64,000 nt of DNA from Blautia_A aquisgranensis (GTDB lineage Bacteria; Bacillota; Clostridia; Lachnospirales; Lachnospiraceae). The position numbers and the translations under genes were made by a program. Under the pieces are notes generated by a model. That model saw only the letters and a list, made by a program, of their open reading frames with translations, searched no databases and had not been told where the DNA came from. Where the stretch lies: NCBI RefSeq assembly GCF_040096615.1, contig NZ_JBBMEJ010000003.1:62001-126000 (forward strand), given 5' to 3'. Of this stretch, positions 1 through 9,316 are shown in pieces (position 1 is the first letter of the stretch; every line of letters begins with the position of its first letter).

Positions 1-464
1 ATCTTGGTGGCAATCAGCTTGTGGGCGAGCCTCCGAAATTCTCCAAGGGTGCAGTAGTATCTCCATGCAGCGATTCCGTTGATGCACAGCTTGCAAAGAT
101 GGAGCGTAAGGTTGCAGCAGGTGCTGATTACTTCCAGACACAGGCTGTATTTGAGCCGGAGAAATTCATTAAATTTATGGAAAAAGCGAAACAGTTCGGA
201 AAACCTGTACAGGTTGGTATCATCATCCCGAAGTCCGCAGGAATGGCAAAATTCATGAATAATAACGTTGCCGGTATCCATGTTCCGGATGAGATGATTG
301 AAGAGCTGAAAGCAGACAAGGAAAAAACAAAAGCAGGTATCACAGGTGTTGAGATCGCAGCACGCATCATCAAAGAGTGCAAGCCATACTGTCAGGGTGT
401 ACATATCATGGCACTTGGCTGGGAGTCCAAGATTCCGGAGCTGCTGAAACAGGCTGAGATCTAA
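1..464 (+). CDS. metF: Methylenetetrahydrofolate reductase, C-terminal part (gene starts before the window)
   Basis: This is the last 154 codons of a MetF-type flavoenzyme, open from base 3 to the TAA at 462-464. The enzyme interconverts 5,10-methylene- and 5-methyl-tetrahydrofolate. In acetogens this is a step of the methyl branch of the Wood-Ljungdahl pathway, and elsewhere it feeds methionine synthesis. The visible part carries the late TIM-barrel strands (GADYFQTQ; QVGIIIPKSAG; GVHIMALGWE) typical of the family's C-terminal half. The GTG at base 21 is internal and should not be taken as a start. A strong hairpin terminator follows. The acetogen role is inferred from similarity to the Blautia/Clostridium type, since no other pathway genes are visible. 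Confidence 0.85.
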   Translation, partial: LGGNQLVGEPPKFSKGAVVSPCSDSVDAQLAKMERKVAAGADYFQTQAVFEPEKFIKFMEKAKQFGKPVQVGIIIPKSAGMAKFMNNNVAGIHVPDEMIEELKADKEKTKAGITGVEIAARIIKECKPYCQGVHIMALGWESKIPELLKQAEI

Positions 465-534
465 ACATAAAAAATTCTGACGGGAAACAATTGTCGGATC
501 AATTATCAGAAATATTATTCAGGAATAACAGGAA

Positions 535-591
535 AGAGCTTTCCGAAAACGGATGCAGGAGTTGCATTCAGAACGGAAGGCTCTTTTTTTT
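535..591 (+). terminator. Rho-independent terminator after metF
   Basis: An 11-bp stem (AGAGCTTTCCG with CGGAAGGCTCT, one G-U pair) encloses an inner ATGCA/TGCAT stem and is followed by eight T. Confidence 0.85.
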
Positions 592-770
592 GTAAGAATA
601 TGTAGAATGCTGTAAGAAAAAACTTCTCTACAGTACAAATTTATGCTATGATTTTCATGCTGGACATACTATGGTCCTGCAGCAGTTTCAGAAATTACTG
701 CATCCGAAGCGGCAGAAACGGGTACAGTAATTTCCGGGACTTCTGTAAAAAGGATAAGAGAATAAATAAC

Positions 771-1475
771 GGAGGAAAGACTTCAGCCAGTGAAGATACG
801 GGAAGCTCTGAGTACAAAGTTTGTATGATCACGGATGCTGCGGATATTACAGACCAGTCATTTAATCAGACAACGTATGAAGCGTGCAGAGATTACTGTA
901 AAGCCAACAATATTGACTTCACGTATAAGAAAACGGACGGTGATACAGACTATGCCAGAACAGCCATGGTGGATGTGGCAGTTGCGGAAGGGTACAACAT
1001 TATTGTACTTCCGGGCTATGTATTCGCGCAGACAGTCGTGGACACTTCTTTTAAATATCCAGATGTTAAATTTATTGCACTGGATATGAATGCCGGAGAT
1101 ATCGGAGCAGCGGCAGCTACCGTATTTGTCAAAGCCATCAATATGGCGGAGAATCCAAACAACGTATCATCCACGATTCAGTACATTCACCAGAAAAAAG
1201 CGTTTTCTATTGTGAAGATCGCAGGTTTTGAGGTGAACTGGTTTATGATCATCACGATCGTACTTCTGATCGCGGCGAACATTGTATTATACCGTACTCG
1301 TCTGGGACTTCGCCTGATGGCCTGCGGTGAGCATCCACAAGCAGCAGATTCCGTTGGAATCAATGTTTACAAGATGCTTCCGTATATTATTTTTCTGCTT
1401 GTGCTTGCTGTTTCTTCCAAGAAATCAAGAGCACCGAAGGCAGAAGGAATCCCTTATGATAAGGGACAGAGATAA
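771..1475 (+). pseudogene. Deletion relic of a BMP-type nucleoside ABC transporter (binding protein fused to permease remnants)
   Basis: The reading frame joins pieces of genes that are normally separate. Its first part (SSEYKVCMITDAADITDQSF to KFIALDMNAGDIGA) is the N-terminal lobe of a BMP/Med-type nucleoside-binding lipoprotein, without signal peptide or lipobox. The next part (LYRTRLGLRLMACGEHPQAA, DSVGINVYKM) is from a YufP/YufQ-type permease. It jumps at VYKM to LPYIIFLLVLA...APKAEGIPYDKGQR, the usual permease C-terminus. The rest of the binding protein, the ATPase and most of the permease(s) are missing. The upstream codons of the open frame (648-770) do not resemble a signal peptide. 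This is most likely non-functional. The PfkB and uridine kinase genes behind it fit a former nucleoside uptake operon. Confidence 0.85.
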
Positions 1476-1489
1476 AGGAGGAAAAGGTA

Positions 1490-2410
1490 ATGGGAATTGT
1501 AGTGATCGGAGATGTTTTTATTGATGTCAAGGGCTATTCTACATCGCCATATATTCCGTATGGACGAAACGCAGGGACTGTGGTTCAGATCCATGGCGGA
1601 GTAGGACGAAATGTGGTAGAGGATATCGCCAACGTGGAGCTGGAGCCTACATTTGTCAGTGCCGTAGATGATGACAGTATGGGCGAGGATGTGATCCGTA
1701 AGCTGGACCGCCATAAGGTAAATACCCAGTATATGAAAAAAGTTGAAAACGGAATGGGAACATGGCTTGCAGTTTTTGACCATGAGGGAGATGTAGTTGG
1801 TTCCATTTCAAAAAGACCGGATCACAAATGGATCGAGCAGATCCTGGATGAACACGGAGACGAGATCTTTAAGGATGCGGACAGTGTTGCAATCGAGATC
1901 GATCTGGACAAGGACATCGTAAAAAAGACATTTGCCTATGCTGAGAAATACAACAAAAAGGTCTATGCCCTGGTTTCCAATATGAGTATTGCCATTGAGA
2001 GAAGAGATTTCCTGCGGAAAACAGAGTGTTTTGTATGCAATCAGCAGGAAGCGGGAATTCTTTTTTCAGAGGACTATGAGAATGTGTCTCCGGAAGATCT
2101 TGCAGATATTCTTCTGGAGCGTATCCGTTCCGCAACGATCTCAAAGATGGTAGTGACCATGGGTGATAAAGGTGCTGTGTATGTAGATGAGAATGGTGAT
2201 AAAGGTGTCTATCCGGCACTGAAGGTCGACGTCATTGACACCACCGGAGCAGGAGATGCGTTTTTCTCCGGTGTATGCATCGGGCTTACATACGGAAAAA
2301 CCTTACGGGAAGCCTGCGCGATCGGCACCAGACTTTCTTCAACTGTAATCTGTACATCAGAGAATATCTGCCCGAGATTCATGCCGGAAGAGTTCGGGCT
2401 TACGAGGTAA
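1490..2410 (+). CDS. PfkB/ribokinase-family sugar or nucleoside kinase
   Basis: This is a 306-residue kinase of the ribokinase fold. The N-terminal GG motif region (IHGGVGRNVVEDIA, about residues 35-48) binds substrate. The signature DTTGAGDAFFSG near the C-terminus carries the predicted catalytic base Asp256. A good ribosome site (AGGAGG) lies ten bases before the ATG. It follows the transporter relic by 14 bp and precedes uridine kinase by 6 bp, so a nucleoside or pseudouridine substrate is plausible. The family also covers ribose, fructose and other sugars, and sequence alone does not decide. Cytoplasmic. Confidence 0.85.
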   Translation: MGIVVIGDVFIDVKGYSTSPYIPYGRNAGTVVQIHGGVGRNVVEDIANVELEPTFVSAVDDDSMGEDVIRKLDRHKVNTQYMKKVENGMGTWLAVFDHEGDVVGSISKRPDHKWIEQILDEHGDEIFKDADSVAIEIDLDKDIVKKTFAYAEKYNKKVYALVSNMSIAIERRDFLRKTECFVCNQQEAGILFSEDYENVSPEDLADILLERIRSATISKMVVTMGDKGAVYVDENGDKGVYPALKVDVIDTTGAGDAFFSGVCIGLTYGKTLREACAIGTRLSSTVICTSENICPRFMPEEFGLTR

Positions 2411-2416
2411 GAGAAG

Positions 2417-3037
2417 ATGGAAAGTATTATTATCGGAATTGCCGGAGGATCTGGCTCTGGTAAATCTACATTTACAAACAGACTGAAGAAACATTTCGGA
2501 GATGATGTGGTAGTGATCTATCATGATAATTACTACCGCAGACAGGATGGAATCCCTTTTGAAAAACGTGTAAAGGTAAATTATGACCATCCGGATTCTC
2601 TGGAAACAGATCTTCTGGTGGAGCAGCTGAAGCAGCTGAAGGAAGGCAAAACCATTGAATGCCCGGTATATGACTACAGTCAGCATAACCGCTCAGACAA
2701 GGTAATAAAGATCGAGCCGCGCCCGGTCATTCTGGTAGAAGGAATCCTTCTTCTTGCAGATGAGAGGATCCGGGATCTTCTGGATATCAAGGTTTATGTG
2801 GAGGCTGATGCAGATGAGAGGATCCTGCGCCGTATCTCCAGAGATGTGGAGGAGCGTGGAAGAGACCTTAACGGAATCATCGATCAGTATCTGACTACGG
2901 TGAAACCGATGCATTATCTGTACGTGGAGCCTACAAGAGCCAAGGCAGATATTGTGATCAACAGCGGTAAGAATAATGTAGCGTTTGATCTGTTTGTATC
3001 CAAGATCGAGCAGCTGCTTGAGGAACTGAAGAAATAA
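2417..3037 (+). CDS. udk: Uridine kinase
   Basis: A 206-residue cytoplasmic kinase that phosphorylates uridine and cytidine to UMP and CMP in pyrimidine salvage. The P-loop GGSGSGKST sits at about residues 10-18. The motifs YHDNYYR and NYDHPDSLETDLL, and the late RRISRDVEERGR, are standard for Udk. Length is normal. It is the last gene of the small nucleoside operon; the start lies 6 bp behind the stop of the PfkB kinase, which suggests translational coupling. The long paired terminator follows. Confidence 0.95.
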   Translation: MESIIIGIAGGSGSGKSTFTNRLKKHFGDDVVVIYHDNYYRRQDGIPFEKRVKVNYDHPDSLETDLLVEQLKQLKEGKTIECPVYDYSQHNRSDKVIKIEPRPVILVEGILLLADERIRDLLDIKVYVEADADERILRRISRDVEERGRDLNGIIDQYLTTVKPMHYLYVEPTRAKADIVINSGKNNVAFDLFVSKIEQLLEELKK

Positions 3038-3042
3038 AAAAT

Positions 3043-3122
3043 AAAACAACCGACAGACAGAAGCATTTCAGAGATCAGAAAATACAGGATCTCTGAAAAA
3101 ATCTGGTGTCGGTTGTTTTTTT
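3043..3122. terminator. Bidirectional two-level hairpin terminator between udk and the ROK gene
   Basis: The outer stem AACAACCGACA/TGTCGGTTGTT (11 bp) encloses an inner stem TTTCAGAGATC/GATCTCTGAAA (11 bp). T-runs follow on the plus side and A-runs precede, so it can serve both converging genes. Confidence 0.85.
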
Positions 3123-3125
3123 GTT

Positions 3126-4259
3126 TTAAACGCTTCGGATAAACTGATCCACATAAAACAGTGCAGCGCCGATCGCAGGGGTATACTGTCCGTGTGTGCC
3201 AACCAGAATCTGCGATTTGCCAATCGGAAATGGCGAGGAAGAATTAATATGCTCCAGCAGCTGGTTAATATCTTCTTCTGTGAAATATGGTGCCAGATAT
3301 CCGCTGATAATGATCGGCGCGTCCACGATCAGGTTCAGGTTTCTCATGGCAAAGGCCAGATGCCTAAGATAATCTTCCCAGAGACTGGTAAGCCGGGGAG
3401 ATTTTTTTTCGCGGAGAAGAGGAAAAAATTCTTTTACAGGCATGCCAGCAGACTGCTCCAGGGAATTGGCGGAACAGTAGGTTTCCAGGCAGCCGTGGTT
3501 TCCGCAGTAGCATAAAGGACCATCCGGATCCATGCACATATGCTCCAGAGTTCCGCTGTGCATGGAGCTGCCCTGATGGATCCTGTGATCAGTAATGATG
3601 GCACCGCCCAGGTTGCGGTTCAGAAGAAAGACCACAGCACTGTCAAGCTCCGGATGATTCCACAGCTCCAGGAAGGCTGCTGACTTGGAATCGTGCTCCA
3701 GATGGCAGGGATAAGGAAGATGACGGGAAAAATCCTCCAGGCACATGCCGGTATTGTTCATGATATTTCCATAGATCACCGTGGAGTTATCCGGTGAGGT
3801 GATTCCCTGAGTGGCGATGGAAATGCCGAGGATCTTCTGCTCGTCGTAATGATGTTCTGCGATAAATCCGCGGATTTTATCCGTAAGCTTTTTATAGTAA
3901 TCCTCTGTATTGGAATATGGCAACGGAATAGTATCTGTGTAAAAAGCATTTCCATACAGATCAATAGCTGTGATATGGAACATGTTTTTCAGGATTCCGA
4001 TTCCGATGGAAATGCGGAAATCTGCGACGATCTGTATAGCCTGAGCCTTCCGCCCGCCTGTGGAATCAAAATATCCGTTACGGTCAATCAGCCCTTCTTT
4101 TTCGAGGAGATTTAGATTCTGGCTTACAGTGGAAAGTCCCATCTGAAGATCCTGTACGATCTGCATTTTGGAAGTCTGCCTGTTTCTGTAAATATATTGA
4201 TAAACCTTGGAACGGTTTATTTTCTTTAAAGTGATAGTGGTTAATCCTTTTTCGCTCAT
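3126..4259 (-). CDS. ROK-family transcriptional regulator
   Basis: A 377-residue regulator of the NagC/XylR type. The N-terminal winged helix (about residues 10-70, with MQIVQDLQMGLSTVSQNLNLL as recognition unit) is followed by a ROK sugar-kinase-like domain. The ROK zinc motif CxCGxxGCxE begins at Cys250. It is divergent from the mannitol dehydrogenase/GntP/PfkB operon across 297 bp and is the obvious candidate to regulate it, with a sugar of that pathway as inducer. That link is inferred from position only. Confidence 0.9.
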   Translation of the reverse strand: MSEKGLTTITLKKINRSKVYQYIYRNRQTSKMQIVQDLQMGLSTVSQNLNLLEKEGLIDRNGYFDSTGGRKAQAIQIVADFRISIGIGILKNMFHITAIDLYGNAFYTDTIPLPYSNTEDYYKKLTDKIRGFIAEHHYDEQKILGISIATQGITSPDNSTVIYGNIMNNTGMCLEDFSRHLPYPCHLEHDSKSAAFLELWNHPELDSAVVFLLNRNLGGAIITDHRIHQGSSMHSGTLEHMCMDPDGPLCYCGNHGCLETYCSANSLEQSAGMPVKEFFPLLREKKSPRLTSLWEDYLRHLAFAMRNLNLIVDAPIIISGYLAPYFTEEDINQLLEHINSSSPFPIGKSQILVGTHGQYTPAIGAALFYVDQFIRSV

Positions 4260-4556
4260 AAAATTCTCCCGATTCTGTTAACAAATATGATTCTTTAATA
4301 GTGTTAAAAGATATGATTAAGTCTAAATTGTATTTTATATGAAAAAGTCTGAAAATGCAATGACAGCACTTTCTAAATACAGGACAGGGTGGAAACAAGT
4401 AAAAGTGTACAAAAAAAGATTTAAAAAATTAGAGCTTCTGTCAATGGATTTTTAAAAATGAAAGTTATATACTCTACTTACAGTTAAGACATAAACATAA
4501 GTCAAAGACGCAACTATAATATTAAAGTGAAAAGCGAAAAACAGGGAGGTTTCAAA
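4260..4556. promoter_or_regulatory. Divergent regulatory region between the ROK gene and the polyol operon
   Basis: This 297-bp AT-rich stretch has no gene. A TATACT -10-like box lies at 4468-4473 for the rightward operon, with no clear -35. An ATATGATT word occurs at about 4285 and again at about 4309, close to the ROK start, and could mark operator half-sites. No convincing long palindrome is visible. Confidence 0.4.
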
Positions 4557-6173
4557 ATGAAATTAACAAGAAACGGAATCAAAGAACATGAAGCATGGGA
4601 AAAAGCAGGAATCGATCTTCCGGGATATGACGTGGAAGCAGTTTCCGAGAAGGCAAGAAGAGAACCGGGCTGGGTACACTTCGGAATCGGAAATATTTTC
4701 CGTGTATTTATTGGCGGGATCGCAGACGGACTTCTGGAGGAAGGCGTTCTGGACCGCGGCATTACCTGCGTGGAGACTTTTGACTATGATGTAGTAGATA
4801 AGATCTATGAGCCATATGACAATCTGGGACTGAACGTGATCCTTCACGGAGACGGAACACGTGAATATAAAGTACTCGGAGCACTTGCAGAGGCAGTGAA
4901 GGCACAATCCTCAGATCCGGCACAGTGGAACCGCCTGAAAGAGATCTTTGCAAGCAAGTCACTGCAAATGGTTTCTTTTACTATTACAGAGAAGGGCTAT
5001 GCACTTCAGAAAGCAGACGGAACCTGGTTCCCGTTTGTGGAAGCAGATATTAAAAACGGTCCGGATAAGGCAACAGGAGCAATGGCAGTTCTTGTGGCTA
5101 TGCTGAATGAAAGATATAAAGCAGGAAAATATCCGATCGCTCTGGTATCTATGGATAACTGCTCACAGAACGGTGCCAAGCTCCGTGAGTCCGTGCTGAC
5201 AATGACAGAGGAGTGGCATAAAGCAGGCTTTGTAGATGATGGCTTCGTAGATTATGTAACGGATGAGAAGGTGGTTGCATTCCCGTGGACCATGATCGAC
5301 AAGATCACACCTCGTCCAAGCGAGCAGATCGCAGCAGACCTTGAGAAGCTTGGAGTTGAAGACATGCAGCCGGTGATCACAGGAAAGAAAACATACATAG
5401 CACCATTTGTTAATGCTGAGAAGCCACAGTATCTTGTTATTGAGGACAGCTTCCCTAACGGACGCCCTGCTCTGGAAAAGGGCTTCGGCGTATACATGGC
5501 AGACAGAAATACCGTCAATCTTTCCGAGAGAATGAAAGTAACCGTATGCCTGAATCCAGTACATTCTGCAACCGGCCCTCTTGGTGTGGTACTTGGATAT
5601 GATCTCTTTGCACATATGCTGAACACCAACGAAGATATGATGAAAATGGCACGTATGGTTGCTTATGACGAGGGACTTCCGGTAGTTGCAGATCCTGGAA
5701 TTCTTTCCCCACAGGCATTTGTGGATGAGCTTTTCAATGACCGTTTCCCGAATGAGTATCTTGGAGATACCAACCTTCGTCTGGCTGTAGATGTGTCCCA
5801 GATGGTAGGTATCCGTTTCGGTGAGACTGTAAAAGCATATGTGAAGAAATTTGGAGATGCTTCCAGACTGACAGCAATCCCTCTTGGAATCGCGGGATGG
5901 CTGAGATACATGCTGGCTGTAGATGATGAAGGAAATAAATTTGAGCTTGCACCGGACCCGATGAACGAGGAGATCACAGAGCAGCTTGGCGATATCGTGA
6001 TCGGAAAACCGGAAACCTTCAAGGATCAGCTGAAGCCGATCCTTTCCAATGAGAGACTGTTCTTCACAGACCTTTATAAAGATGGTGTCGGAGAGAAGAT
6101 CGAGGATATGTTCCGTGAGATGATCGCAGGACCCGGAGCTGTAAAGGCAACTATTCATAAATATGTAAAATAA
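4557..6173 (+). CDS. Mannitol dehydrogenase / fructuronate reductase family oxidoreductase
   Basis: A 538-residue cytoplasmic NAD(P)-dependent polyol dehydrogenase of the long-chain mannitol/mannonate type. The N-terminal half contains the nucleotide-binding part (VHFGIGNIFRVFIGG). The C-terminal half carries the catalytic Lys-Asn-His region (MKVTVCLNPVHSATGPLG). The ATG at 4557 is preferred because GGGAGG lies nine bases upstream; an in-frame start at 4527 has no such site. With the GntP permease and the sugar kinase downstream it probably oxidises or reduces a hexonate, hexuronate or hexitol. The exact substrate is unknown, and no uxuA is visible. Confidence 0.85.
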   Translation: MKLTRNGIKEHEAWEKAGIDLPGYDVEAVSEKARREPGWVHFGIGNIFRVFIGGIADGLLEEGVLDRGITCVETFDYDVVDKIYEPYDNLGLNVILHGDGTREYKVLGALAEAVKAQSSDPAQWNRLKEIFASKSLQMVSFTITEKGYALQKADGTWFPFVEADIKNGPDKATGAMAVLVAMLNERYKAGKYPIALVSMDNCSQNGAKLRESVLTMTEEWHKAGFVDDGFVDYVTDEKVVAFPWTMIDKITPRPSEQIAADLEKLGVEDMQPVITGKKTYIAPFVNAEKPQYLVIEDSFPNGRPALEKGFGVYMADRNTVNLSERMKVTVCLNPVHSATGPLGVVLGYDLFAHMLNTNEDMMKMARMVAYDEGLPVVADPGILSPQAFVDELFNDRFPNEYLGDTNLRLAVDVSQMVGIRFGETVKAYVKKFGDASRLTAIPLGIAGWLRYMLAVDDEGNKFELAPDPMNEEITEQLGDIVIGKPETFKDQLKPILSNERLFFTDLYKDGVGEKIEDMFREMIAGPGAVKATIHKYVK

Positions 6174-6236
6174 AACCAGGGTTACGAAAACAGTTTATGT
6201 AAGTATTGAATAAAGAGAAATGAGGTAAATGGAAAG

Positions 6237-7595
6237 ATGACAGAACCGGTATTTGCGGCAGATCCGGCAAGACTGTTGATCGCGGCAGCAGCAGGAATTT
6301 TATTATTATTGTTACTTATCATAAAATTTAAGATCCACCCGGTTTTATCTCTGCTGATCGCTGCACTGGTTATCGGACTTGGTGCCGGAATGCCGGTTCC
6401 AACACTGGTAAGCACTGTGGAAAACGGCGCAGGAGAAACTTTACAGGGGATCATACTCCTGATCGGTCTGGGTTCTCTGTTCGGCGGGATATTGGAAGTG
6501 TCCGGCGGCGCACAGTGCGTTGCCCAGACACTGGTAAGCAAATTTGGTGAAAAAAAGGCAGGGATCGCTCTTGGAATCACAGGACTTGTGGTAGGAACTA
6601 CCGTATTTTTTGAGGCTGGCGTTGTGATCCTGATCCCTCTGGCATTCGGACTTGCGAAGAAAACAAAGAAATCTACTTTATATTATGTAATCCCGCTTCT
6701 TGCGGGCCTTGCCACCGGTTTTGCATTCATTCCGCCATCAGCAGGATCTGTTCTGGTGGCAAATATGCTGAATGTAGACCTCGGAGTGATGATCGCGGTA
6801 GGTGTGCCGGTGGGTATTTTATCCCTGATCTTTGCGGGAATCTTATGGTCCAAATTTATCGGTAAAAAGATCAACACAGGGCTGCCCTCCAATATCCAGG
6901 AGGTACGTGAGGAGGAAGAAGCCAATCTTCCTAAGTTTTCTACAGTATTATGTATCATTCTTGTTCCGCTGGTGCTGATCCTGTGCAATACAGTTTCTGA
7001 ATACATTCCGGGGATCGACGCGGCACGTCCTGTTATGGAATTCCTGGGAACACCTTTTGTGGCACTGATCATAGCAGTATTGCTTGCCATGTATTTCCTC
7101 GGAAAGAAACAAGGCTACAATGGAGATCAGTTAAAGAAGATCCTGGATCGTTCTCTGAAGCCTACAGGACAGATTCTTCTGGTTATCACTGGTGGAGGTA
7201 TCATCCGCTGGGTGCTGCAGGACTGCGGTATGGGAAACATTATAGGACCAGCTCTGGAAAAAAGCGGACTTCCGCTGGTACTGGTTGCATTCCTTATTGC
7301 AGCTCTGATCCGTGCATCTGTTGGTGCGGCAGTTGTGGCTATGACAATGGCAGCAGGAATTATGGCCGCTATGCCTGGAGGTGCAGACCTGTCACCGGTT
7401 TATCTGGCAGCAATGGTCTGTGCCATCAACGGCGGTGCAACGGCATTCAGCCATGTAAATGATTCCGGATTCTGGCTGGTAAGCTCTCTTCTTGAGATTG
7501 ATGAGAAAACAACCCTGAAATCCTGGACAATGATGGAAACCATCGTAGGAGTAACAGGTCTGGTCTGTGCTGTTGTGATCAGCCTGTTTGCATAG
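6237..7595 (+). CDS. GntP-family gluconate/fructuronate-type permease
   Basis: A 452-residue integral membrane protein with about 12 hydrophobic segments from end to end. The GntP family takes up gluconate and related sugar acids by proton symport. Family signs are the first helix run, the GLVVGTTVFFEAGVVILIPL segment, and the late NGGATAFSHVNDSGFW stretch that is highly conserved in GntP. It sits 63 bp after the dehydrogenase and 14 bp before the kinase, so it probably imports the substrate of both. Confidence 0.9.
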   Translation: MTEPVFAADPARLLIAAAAGILLLLLLIIKFKIHPVLSLLIAALVIGLGAGMPVPTLVSTVENGAGETLQGIILLIGLGSLFGGILEVSGGAQCVAQTLVSKFGEKKAGIALGITGLVVGTTVFFEAGVVILIPLAFGLAKKTKKSTLYYVIPLLAGLATGFAFIPPSAGSVLVANMLNVDLGVMIAVGVPVGILSLIFAGILWSKFIGKKINTGLPSNIQEVREEEEANLPKFSTVLCIILVPLVLILCNTVSEYIPGIDAARPVMEFLGTPFVALIIAVLLAMYFLGKKQGYNGDQLKKILDRSLKPTGQILLVITGGGIIRWVLQDCGMGNIIGPALEKSGLPLVLVAFLIAALIRASVGAAVVAMTMAAGIMAAMPGGADLSPVYLAAMVCAINGGATAFSHVNDSGFWLVSSLLEIDEKTTLKSWTMMETIVGVTGLVCAVVISLFA

Positions 7596-7609
7596 GAGAG
7601 TGGATAAAA

Positions 7610-8830
7610 ATGATAGTAAAAGTAATTTTAGGCACAATGCAGAATGCAAGAAAGCTGGTAAGTATTGCAGAATCCATCCCCTGTGATGTAGAATTATGTT
7701 ATGGCCGTTATGTTGTAAATGCGAAGTCTATGCTTGGGGTTCTGAGCGTGCCCGAATTTGATGAGGGAGAGCTGCATGTCCATACAGATAATGAAAAAGA
7801 ATGTGAAAAGATCCTGTTTCAGCTGCTCGAACAGAATCTTCTTGCGGATACCAACGATGCAGCGCAAAGATCTATCTACGATATCACAACCTTTGGTGAG
7901 ATCCTGATCGATTTTACATCTCAGGATATCAACGAGGACGGACAGATGCTTTATGCCAGAAATCCGGGCGGGGCACCTGCCAATGTTGCAGTTGCAGCCA
8001 GCAGACTCGGTGCACATACTGCATTTATCGGAAAAGCCGGAAAAGACATGCATGGAGAATTCCTCCGTTCTGTTCTTCAGAGAGAAAAAGTAGATACAAA
8101 AGGGATGCTTCTGGATGAGGATTATTTCACAACTCTGGCTTTTGTGGAGGTAAATGAAAGTGGAGAGCGTACATTCTCCTTTGCAAGAAAGCCGGGCGCA
8201 GATACGAAGCTCCAGAAGGAAGAGGTAGATGTGGATGTGCTGGACCGCACGAATATTTTTCATGTGGGCTCTTTGTCACTGACAGACCAGCCTGCAAGGG
8301 ATACTACATTTTATGCGGTAAGAAGAGCGAAAAACAAAGGCAGTGTGATCTCCTATGATCCCAATTACCGTGCGTCGCTGTGGCCGGATGAAAAAACTGC
8401 GAAGAAGCATATGAGAAGTCTGGTTCCCTATGTGGATCTTATGAAGATTTCAGATGAGGAAACTGAGCTTTTGACAAATCATAAGGATGTCCGGGAAGCA
8501 GCAGAAGCACTGTACAGCCAGGGCGTGAAAGTTGTGGCAGTTACACTTGGCGGCGAAGGAGCATATCTTTACAGCAAGGATGGCGGCTGTATGGTGCCGG
8601 GATTTGCAGTGAAACAGATCGCAGACACGAACGGAGCCGGAGATTCTTTCTGGGGTGGTTTCTTGTATAAGGTCAGCACATCGGAGAAAAATCTGGACGA
8701 GCTGACCCAGGAGGATTTGAAGGAATTTGCGCGTTTCGGCAATGCAGTGGCCAGTCTCTGCGTAGAGAAAAAAGGCGCGATCCCGGCAATGCCGGAGCTT
8801 GCACAGGTGGAACGCAGAATTGCAGAGTGA
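7610..8830 (+). CDS. HPr-like domain fused to a PfkB-family sugar kinase
   Basis: A 406-residue protein in two parts. Residues 1 to about 85 resemble HPr of the phosphotransferase system (YVVNAKSMLGVLSV, then HTDNEKECEKILFQLLE). They lack the His15 region: the expected site reads GTMQNARKLV, so PTS phosphotransfer is unlikely. From about residue 92 (YDITTFGEILIDF) a complete fructokinase-like PfkB domain follows, with GGAPANVAVAASRLG and the catalytic DTNGAGDSFWGGF, Asp345. Probable reaction: ATP-dependent phosphorylation of fructose, 2-keto-3-deoxygluconate or a related sugar. The fused domain might sense or dock; this is inference. A strong ribosome site precedes the ATG. Confidence 0.85.
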   Translation: MIVKVILGTMQNARKLVSIAESIPCDVELCYGRYVVNAKSMLGVLSVPEFDEGELHVHTDNEKECEKILFQLLEQNLLADTNDAAQRSIYDITTFGEILIDFTSQDINEDGQMLYARNPGGAPANVAVAASRLGAHTAFIGKAGKDMHGEFLRSVLQREKVDTKGMLLDEDYFTTLAFVEVNESGERTFSFARKPGADTKLQKEEVDVDVLDRTNIFHVGSLSLTDQPARDTTFYAVRRAKNKGSVISYDPNYRASLWPDEKTAKKHMRSLVPYVDLMKISDEETELLTNHKDVREAAEALYSQGVKVVAVTLGGEGAYLYSKDGGCMVPGFAVKQIADTNGAGDSFWGGFLYKVSTSEKNLDELTQEDLKEFARFGNAVASLCVEKKGAIPAMPELAQVERRIAE

Positions 8831-8923
8831 ACGTATTCATAAACCTGTAGCAGAGTTGAATCTAAATTGCGAAGCGATTGTGTTTATGAGCATGTCAGAT
8901 TTATGAAAGAATGGGGTTTTGAA

Positions 8924-9316
8924 ATGAATTTAAAGGATCAGATGAATGGAGTTCAGCACGTAGGTGTGCCGACAAATGACATTGAGACAACTATTAAATT
9001 TTATGAAGCACTGGGCTTTGAGGTCGCTTTCCGAACAGTAAACGAGGCTGCAAATGAGGCAGTTGCTTTCCTGAAGCTTGAAAATCTTGTAATCGAGACT
9101 TACGAGAATAAAGCAGCAAAAATGGAATCCGGTGCTATCGATCATGTTGCCATTGATGTGAAGGATATTGAGAAAGTCCACGAGCTGGTGACAGCAGCAG
9201 GACTGAATACCACCAATGATGAGGTGCATTTCCTTCCGTTCTGGGAGAATGGCGTGAAGTTCTTTACTATTGAAGGCCCGAATAAGGAGAAGGTGGAGTT
9301 CAGCCAGTATTTATAA
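8924..9316 (+). CDS. VOC-superfamily (glyoxalase/bleomycin-resistance fold) protein
   Basis: A 130-residue protein with one VOC domain made of two beta-alpha-beta-beta-beta units (VQHVGVPTNDIETTIKFYEALGF and IDHVAIDVKDIEKVHEL). His and Glu residues in the usual metal positions are visible (HVGV; VIETYEN; HVAI; KVEFSQY). The ATG at 8924 is chosen over the in-frame ATG at 8867 because the family starts just before the first strand and GGGG lies upstream. It follows the sugar kinase by 93 bp and may be a sugar-phosphate epimerase-like or lyase-like enzyme of the operon. The function is not predictable from sequence. Confidence 0.75.
   Translation: MNLKDQMNGVQHVGVPTNDIETTIKFYEALGFEVAFRTVNEAANEAVAFLKLENLVIETYENKAAKMESGAIDHVAIDVKDIEKVHELVTAAGLNTTNDEVHFLPFWENGVKFFTIEGPNKEKVEFSQYL

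Noticed and set aside
648..770. Start codon and first 41 codons of the open frame before the BMP relic
   Set aside because: They do not encode a signal peptide or known domain; more likely non-coding DNA that became joined after a deletion.
5163..6158. 331-codon frame antisense to the mannitol dehydrogenase gene
   Set aside because: Shadow of a clear gene; Cys/His-rich translation without any family features.
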